Shown here piece by piece: positions 61,157 through 64,000 of a stretch of 64,000 nt of DNA (positions are counted from its first letter, which is position 1; each line of letters begins with the position of its first letter). The notes below the pieces were generated by a model. It was not told the DNA's origin, did no database searches, and worked only from the letters and a program-made list of their open reading frames with translations. Made by a program: the position numbers and the translations under genes. The stretch comes from an uncultured Bacteroidales bacterium (GTDB taxonomy: Bacteria; Bacteroidota; Bacteroidia; Bacteroidales; Bacteroidaceae). Where the stretch lies: positions 1 through 64,000 of the forward strand of contig CADBXL010000019.1 in NCBI GenBank assembly GCA_902798615.1, read 5' to 3'.

Positions 61157-62689
61157 CTATTTTTTATTTGAATTGAGGAACTCAACAAGTTTTTCTACTG
61201 CTCTTCCGCGATGAGATATGCTATTTTTCTCTTCTGAAGTCATTTCAGCGAATGTCTTGTCATAACCCTCTGGCTGGAAGATAGGGTCATATCCAAAGCC
61301 AGTTGTTCCTCGCTTTTCCTCCATTATAGTTCCCTTTACAGTACCATTGAAAAGATGTACTTCCCCGTGGTATATAAGGGCGATAGAAGTACGGAATTGA
61401 GCTTTACGCTCTTCTCCTACCCTACCCTTCAGCTTATATAACAGTTTTCGCATATTAGCCTCTGAGTCATGATCTTTTGTGATATCCATCTCTGGATCAT
61501 TATAGTCAGAATCTTCAAGGTTGGCATAACGTGCAGAATATACTCCAGGAGCACCATCAAGAGCCTTTACCTCAAGACCTGTATCATCGGCAAAGCAGTC
61601 AAAGCCATAGAACTTACTTATATACTGTGCTTTCTCAAGAGAGTTTTCCTCAAGAGTAGCATGAGTCTCTGGAAGTTCGTCAAAACAACCTATTTCTTTT
61701 AGGGAACGAACCTCAAAACGGTCGCTTAGAATCTCCCGAACCTCACGAAGCTTATTCTCATTATTTGTTGCAAAAACGATAATTGGTTTCATACCTTTTA
61801 CTTTTGTTTTCATCTTATCAAATCCTTCTCCATAAACGTTAGAAGCGTTGGAGACAGTTACGAATGCTGTTGGATCTACTCTTTTTACAGCCTCGAAAAC
61901 CTCATGTGAGTAATGCTTGGTACATACGCACATAAGTACCTTACGTTCAGTCTTTGTGTACCAACCCTCACCATCAAGTACTGTAAGTCCAAATCCTGCC
62001 TTGTTGATAGCATCTGCGATAGCAGAGTAGTTTCTGGAGAATATATACACAACCAGACATTGATTGAATCTTCGGGTGAAGAAATCAAGTGTTATGGCTG
62101 AAAGAACAAGCAGCACATAGCCGAATATTACTTTTTTAGGGTCATGAAACAGGAAATATGAACTTGATACGATAATGATATCGACATACATAAGAACCTG
62201 TCCGAGGGATATATCACGATATTTATTAACTACTGCTGCTATAATGTCAGTTCCACCAGTAGAACCATTATAGTGGAAGCACAAGGCAAGTGCAAATCCT
62301 TCTATAAGTGCACATAGGACACAAGCCATGAACATATCATTTTCGCCTAATACACAAGGCAACTGATGCGTCATAGGGTCTTCCATTAGCCTTTGGCATA
62401 GCCATAGCCAGAAGGAAATAAGTCCGAATCCCCAGATTGTCTTAAGACTGAATCTAAGTCCGAGAATCTTTCCTCCGAGAGCTAATAGCACTACATTTAT
62501 GGCGGCATACGGAATCTCTACACCAATTCCGGATGAATAATATATAAGTGCCGCTATACCTGAGACACCACCTGTAGCAAGCTCGTAAGGCAGCAAGAAA
62601 AGTGTGAGACCTATAGCATATATGAAAGTAGCTATTGCCACCATCATATAATCGCGTATCTCAAGTAATAATTCGTGTCGGGTAAACAT
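61157..62689 (-). CDS. YitT-type membrane protein fused to RdgB/HAM1 NTP pyrophosphatase
   Basis: 510 aa. Residues 1-299 are a YitT/DUF2179 protein: five or six membrane segments ([50 protein letters not shown]) and a C-terminal DUF2179 domain ([20 protein letters not shown], then [14 protein letters not shown]). Residues 300-510 are a full RdgB, beginning [20 protein letters not shown], with [20 protein letters not shown] and [17 protein letters not shown]. It hydrolyses non-canonical purine NTPs such as ITP and XTP. The junction [10 protein letters not shown] has no stop, so the usual two adjacent genes are joined in frame. An internal start at 61790-61792 could still yield free RdgB. Confidence 0.85.
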   Translation of the reverse strand: MFTRHELLLEIRDYMMVAIATFIYAIGLTLFLLPYELATGGVSGIAALIYYSSGIGVEIPYAAINVVLLALGGKILGLRFSLKTIWGFGLISFWLWLCQRLMEDPMTHQLPCVLGENDMFMACVLCALIEGFALALCFHYNGSTGGTDIIAAVVNKYRDISLGQVLMYVDIIIVSSSYFLFHDPKKVIFGYVLLVLSAITLDFFTRRFNQCLVVYIFSRNYSAIADAINKAGFGLTVLDGEGWYTKTERKVLMCVCTKHYSHEVFEAVKRVDPTAFVTVSNASNVYGEGFDKMKTKVKGMKPIIVFATNNENKLREVREILSDRFEVRSLKEIGCFDELPETHATLEENSLEKAQYISKFYGFDCFADDTGLEVKALDGAPGVYSARYANLEDSDYNDPEMDITKDHDSEANMRKLLYKLKGRVGEERKAQFRTSIALIYHGEVHLFNGTVKGTIMEEKRGTTGFGYDPIFQPEGYDKTFAEMTSEEKNSISHRGRAVEKLVEFLNSNKK

Positions 62690-62700
62690 ATTTTAATAAC

Positions 62701-62830
62701 CAGACCCACCCCCTTACCCCTCCCATAAAGGGAGGGGAGTAGATAGTAATAAAGTCTGAAGGGAGGCCTGTAGTGAAAAAATGTAATTACTCCCCTCCCT
62801 TTATGGGAGGGGCTGGGGGTGGGTCTTTTT
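62701..62830. repeat. Inverted pair of REP-like repeats between leuS and yitT-rdgB
   Basis: 62701-62749 (GACCCACCCCCTTACCCCTC, CATAAAGGGAGGGGAGTAG) and 62788-62830 (ACTCCCCTCCCTTTATGGGA, GGGGCTGGGGGTGGGTC) are inverse copies. The family also lies at 27.3 and 28.1 kb. Confidence 0.85.
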
Positions 62831-64000
62831 ACTTCACCACAATATTGATAATCCTTCCAGGCACAACAATTGTCTTCACAATCTGCTTGCCTTCAGTATA
62901 TTTAGCGGTACGCTCATCAGCAAGTGCAGCTTTCTCAGCATCTTCCTTCGTTATATCAGCAGGAAGCTGGATTGTGAAGCGTGTCTTACCACAGAATTGA
63001 ACAGGCATTGTGATCTCAGAGTCCTTCATCTTTGACTCGTCGAATACTGGCCATTGAGCATCACATACACTACCTTTCTCTCCAAGTGTATGCCAGAGTT
63101 CCTCTGCGATAAATGGAGCAAATGGTGCGATGAGAATGGTGAGCTGCTTGAGAACAGACTTGCTATGGCACTTCTGAAGCTCACCAACAGCAATCATGAA
63201 TGCTGCGATAGATGTGTTGTAAGAGAAGTTCTCAATGTCCTGAGTAACCTTCTTGATAAGTTTATGAAGTGACTTCTCCTGATCTGCTGTTGGCTTCTCG
63301 TCATTAACCTGATACTCACCCATACGGTCATAGAACAAGCCCCAGAATTTCTTCAGGAAGCGGTGACAACCGTCAATACCGTTAGTATCCCAAGGCTTTG
63401 ACTGTTCAACAGGACCGAGGAACATTTCGTACATGCGGAGAGTATCTGCACCATACTTCTCGACAATCATATCAGGATTAACTACGTTGAACATAGACTT
63501 TGACATCTTTTCAACTGCCCATCCACAGACATACTGTCCGTTGTCATTGAGAATAAACTCAGCATTATTATATTCAGGACGCCAAGCCTTAAATGCCTCT
63601 ACATCAAGAATATCTGCGCTTACGATATTCACATCAACGTGAATAGGAGTAACATCATACTCGTCCTTCTTGTCGAATGAAACGAACGTGTTAGTATCCT
63701 TTATACGATATACGAAGTTAGAGCGACCCTGAATCATACCCTGGTTAACGAGTTTTTGGAATGGCTCTTCCTTCTTTGAGATACCAAGGTCGAAGAGGAA
63801 CTTATTCCAGAAGCGAGAGTAGATAAGGTGACCTGTTGCGTGCTCTGAACCACCTACATAGAGGTCCACATTCTGCCAGTATTCAGCTGCTTTCTCTGAG
63901 AGAAGAGCCTCGTTGTTATGTGGATCCATATATCGGAGATAGTATGCAGAAGAGCCTGCAAAACCAGGCATAGTATAGAGTTCGATAGGGAAGACGGTCT
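62829..64000 (-). CDS. leuS: Leucyl-tRNA synthetase, C-terminal part (cut by window edge)
   Basis: About 390 codons visible; the 5' part lies beyond the window. Seen: [20 protein letters not shown], then [28 protein letters not shown]; the KMSKS-type loop [13 protein letters not shown]; and [20 protein letters not shown], then the anticodon-binding helices ([13 protein letters not shown]). It charges tRNA-Leu in the cytoplasm. The stop codon is directly followed by a REP-like repeat pair. Confidence 0.95.
   Translation of the reverse strand, partial: TVFPIELYTMPGFAGSSAYYLRYMDPHNNEALLSEKAAEYWQNVDLYVGGSEHATGHLIYSRFWNKFLFDLGISKKEEPFQKLVNQGMIQGRSNFVYRIKDTNTFVSFDKKDEYDVTPIHVDVNIVSADILDVEAFKAWRPEYNNAEFILNDNGQYVCGWAVEKMSKSMFNVVNPDMIVEKYGADTLRMYEMFLGPVEQSKPWDTNGIDGCHRFLKKFWGLFYDRMGEYQVNDEKPTADQEKSLHKLIKKVTQDIENFSYNTSIAAFMIAVGELQKCHSKSVLKQLTILIAPFAPFIAEELWHTLGEKGSVCDAQWPVFDESKMKDSEITMPVQFCGKTRFTIQLPADITKEDAEKAALADERTAKYTEGKQIVKTIVVPGRIINIVVK

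Overview
The window reads as chromosomal DNA of a Bacteroidota bacterium, most likely Prevotella or a close relative. The reasons are the many TAnnTTTG -7 promoter boxes (often with TTTG about 19-20 bp upstream), Bacteroidales-typical families (DUF4062, DUF4298, DUF6089, DUF6242, DUF4254, VirE/DUF3874, GH95), the uppS-bamA-ompH-ompH-murI order, and a xylan-degradation cluster like that described in rumen Prevotella. The assignment is from recall of family and gene-order patterns; no search was run.

Layout. 1-7.1 kb is accessory: a cut DUF4062 gene, a VirE/DUF3874 helicase-like gene behind a large inverted repeat, an orphan XRE regulator with a palindromic operator, a tRNA-like relic, and two unrelated AAA ATPases (ATPase_2/DUF234 and AAA_14/DUF4143). 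7.2-16.3 kb carries GH3, GH5 and GH10-CE1 enzymes set among palindromic repeats bounded by AACGT-N-AGTTCGA ends; one of them sits between the GH3 promoter and its start codon. 16.4-22.7 kb has a lipoprotein, an SF1 helicase with a repeat inserted in frame, an orphan ABC ATPase, tRNA-Arg(CCU), an unknown gene and a 900-bp inverted-repeat locus. 23.3-29.6 kb is GH95, a dual esterase, a four-cysteine lipoprotein and argH. 29.9-38.5 kb holds a DUF3990 gene pair, a drug-efflux operon (TolC, HlyD and an MFS gene split by a -1 frameshift), a lipoprotein and an AraC-type regulator. 39.1-50.6 kb is core: korBA, murI, three ompH/skp genes, bamA, uppS, DUF6089 and DUF6242. 50.7-55.7 kb is a second VirE module next to a BcgI-like restriction-modification pair. 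56.3-64 kb has an SDR, an ECF sigma factor with a membrane partner, a DnaA-box cluster that is a candidate oriC (about 58.77-59.03 kb), GT9, DUF4254, a YitT-RdgB fusion and part of leuS.

Function together. GH3, GH5, GH10-CE1, the acetyl-esterase-like protein and GH95 plausibly act on decorated xylan: backbone cleavage, ester removal, side-chain removal and release of xylose. The uppS-bamA-ompH-murI block serves envelope building.

The most unusual signal is non-coding. Several intergenic loci carry short repeats phased at exactly 11 bp in convergent (palindromic) blocks. Four loci also carry a long inverted repeat with a sequence motif private to that locus. At two of them the order is identical: VirE gene, leader, promoter, inverted repeat, 11-mer array. 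This looks like an undescribed element or iteron-like system. A second theme is a GC-rich REP-like repeat that has entered coding sequence, forming the signal-peptide cores of three neighbouring exported proteins and an in-frame insert in a helicase.
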